A stretch of DNA of 20,375 nt from positions 1,594,909 through 1,615,283 of the forward strand of contig NW_006766887.1 of NCBI RefSeq assembly GCF_000275845.1. Direction: 5' to 3'. A model generated the notes under the pieces. It was not told where the DNA came from. It saw only the letters and a list, made by a program, of their open reading frames with translations, and searched no databases. Below are positions 19,759-20,375 of this stretch, piece by piece. Position 1 is the first letter of the stretch; every line of letters starts with the position of its first letter. The DNA is from Dichomitus squalens LYAD-421 SS1 (lineage: Eukaryota > Basidiomycota > Agaricomycetes > Polyporales > Polyporaceae). The translations under genes were made by a program, and so were the position numbers.

Positions 19759-20375
19759 GGGCCTGTTCGGCAAAGAGTTGGAGTTAGAGTTACCAGCATT
19801 TCATGCCCAAATATAGTAATAATATCTCGGTTTTCAATCTCGAGAAAACTCGAGTTACTCGGGCGAGTGCATGCGTTCGGATGCCTCCCAGTAACTCCGG
19901 GCGGTTGTTATCAGCTCAGGTCATAAATCATCTCGAGGCTCTACCCTTTTGGCAGCCTGCTTGATTCTCTCTCTATAGAGTATTGGGATGGCTACCATGA
20001 CCGGCGTAGATTGTGATCAGACATCCGAGACCATCCTACTTGAGGGATTAGGGCAGGCTACTACCAAGGCCCGCCCAGTCAAAACAATGACAGTTACTGC
20101 TATAATAGCCTGTCTTCGGCGCTCTATTTGAGCCTGATGGATAGCTTGGTGAATTTAGACAGCTGCTCTTGTGTGGACCATGGTGAAGCAGGGATGAAGC
20201 AGAGCCCATCTGATAAGCCATAGCTATTGGTATACTAGATACATGTACGAGTTCAGGGCGCTTGTCTCCTCCGGACTTCACGGGTACTCCGCCCCTGTAA
20301 CTCTAACTCGCGCAGAAATCCTCGGAAATGCTGCCACGTGACAAAATGCCGGTGACTCGTAACTCCTAGTCTCGT
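19759..20375. mobile_element. MITE-like element, right end beyond window
   Basis: GGGCCTGTTCGG at 19759, preceded by TAA, starts a left end that continues GGAGTTAGAGTTACCAGCATTT (about 19780-19801). Near the window's end, 20344-20367 is its approximate inverted copy (AAATGCCGGTGACTCGTAACTCCT), about 20 of 24 positions with one indel. A second, perfect 13-bp inverted pair, GAGTTAGAGTTAC at 19781-19793 and GTAACTCTAACTC at 20297-20309, plus other AGTTAC/GTAACT copies, suggest subterminal repeats. There is no transposase or long open frame inside. A TAA target duplication and a GGGCCTGTT-type end fit the PIF/Harbinger group, but hAT is not excluded. The right terminus probably lies about 10-15 bases past 20375. 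Confidence 0.5.

Noticed and set aside
20048..20281. 77-codon minus-strand frame inside the mobile element
   Set aside because: Too short and without any transposase motif.
1..20375. CRISPR array, bacterial operon, phage or defence system
   Set aside because: No regularly spaced repeats or prokaryotic gene signals; the intron-rich genes and tRNA intron point to a fungal nuclear genome.

Overview
The window looks like nuclear DNA of a filamentous basidiomycete, most likely an Agaricomycete. It has short GT-AG introns (48-78 nt, with two longer ones), CTRAY-type branch sites, GC-rich coding exons, pyrimidine-rich sequence before start codons, and a tRNA with a short intron at the canonical 37/38 position. 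All exon structures here were built by eye from splice signals, frame continuity and family motifs; no search was run.

Layout. 1-1997: mostly no recognisable gene, with a GC-rich stretch of imperfect repeats at the left edge and a weak two-exon candidate on the minus strand (1350-1608). 1998-2830 (+): a secreted, GPI-anchored CFEM-like protein with a TATA/CCAAT promoter. 2831-4082: intergenic. Three minus-strand genes follow: a nitronate monooxygenase (4083-5492), a conserved coiled-coil protein (6435-8759) and a RING/coiled-coil E3 ligase candidate (9836-11310). An 829-bp divergent promoter (11311-12139) separates the RING gene from the largest gene (12140-17948, +), a 1768-residue coiled-coil protein ending in a PACT-type pericentrin/AKAP450 domain. 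This is the Pcp1/PcpA/Spc110-like scaffold expected to anchor gamma-tubulin complexes at the spindle pole body. It converges on a mitochondrial cardiolipin synthase (18179-19328, -). A tRNA-Arg(ACG) gene (19468-19546, +) lies divergently just beyond. The right edge (19759 to past the window end) appears to be a small non-autonomous DNA transposon with degenerate terminal inverted repeats.

The genes do not form a pathway cluster. NMO detoxifies nitronates, cardiolipin synthase completes a mitochondrial lipid, and the CFEM-like protein acts at the cell surface. The only hint of shared biology is the head-to-head RING and pericentrin-like pair, whose shared promoter contains an inverted pair of CACGTG elements. 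No toxin system, viral gene or biosynthetic cluster was seen. The most interesting items are the architecture of the pericentrin-like protein (divergent CM1-like helix and mid-coil CxxC), the divergent promoter and the edge transposon.
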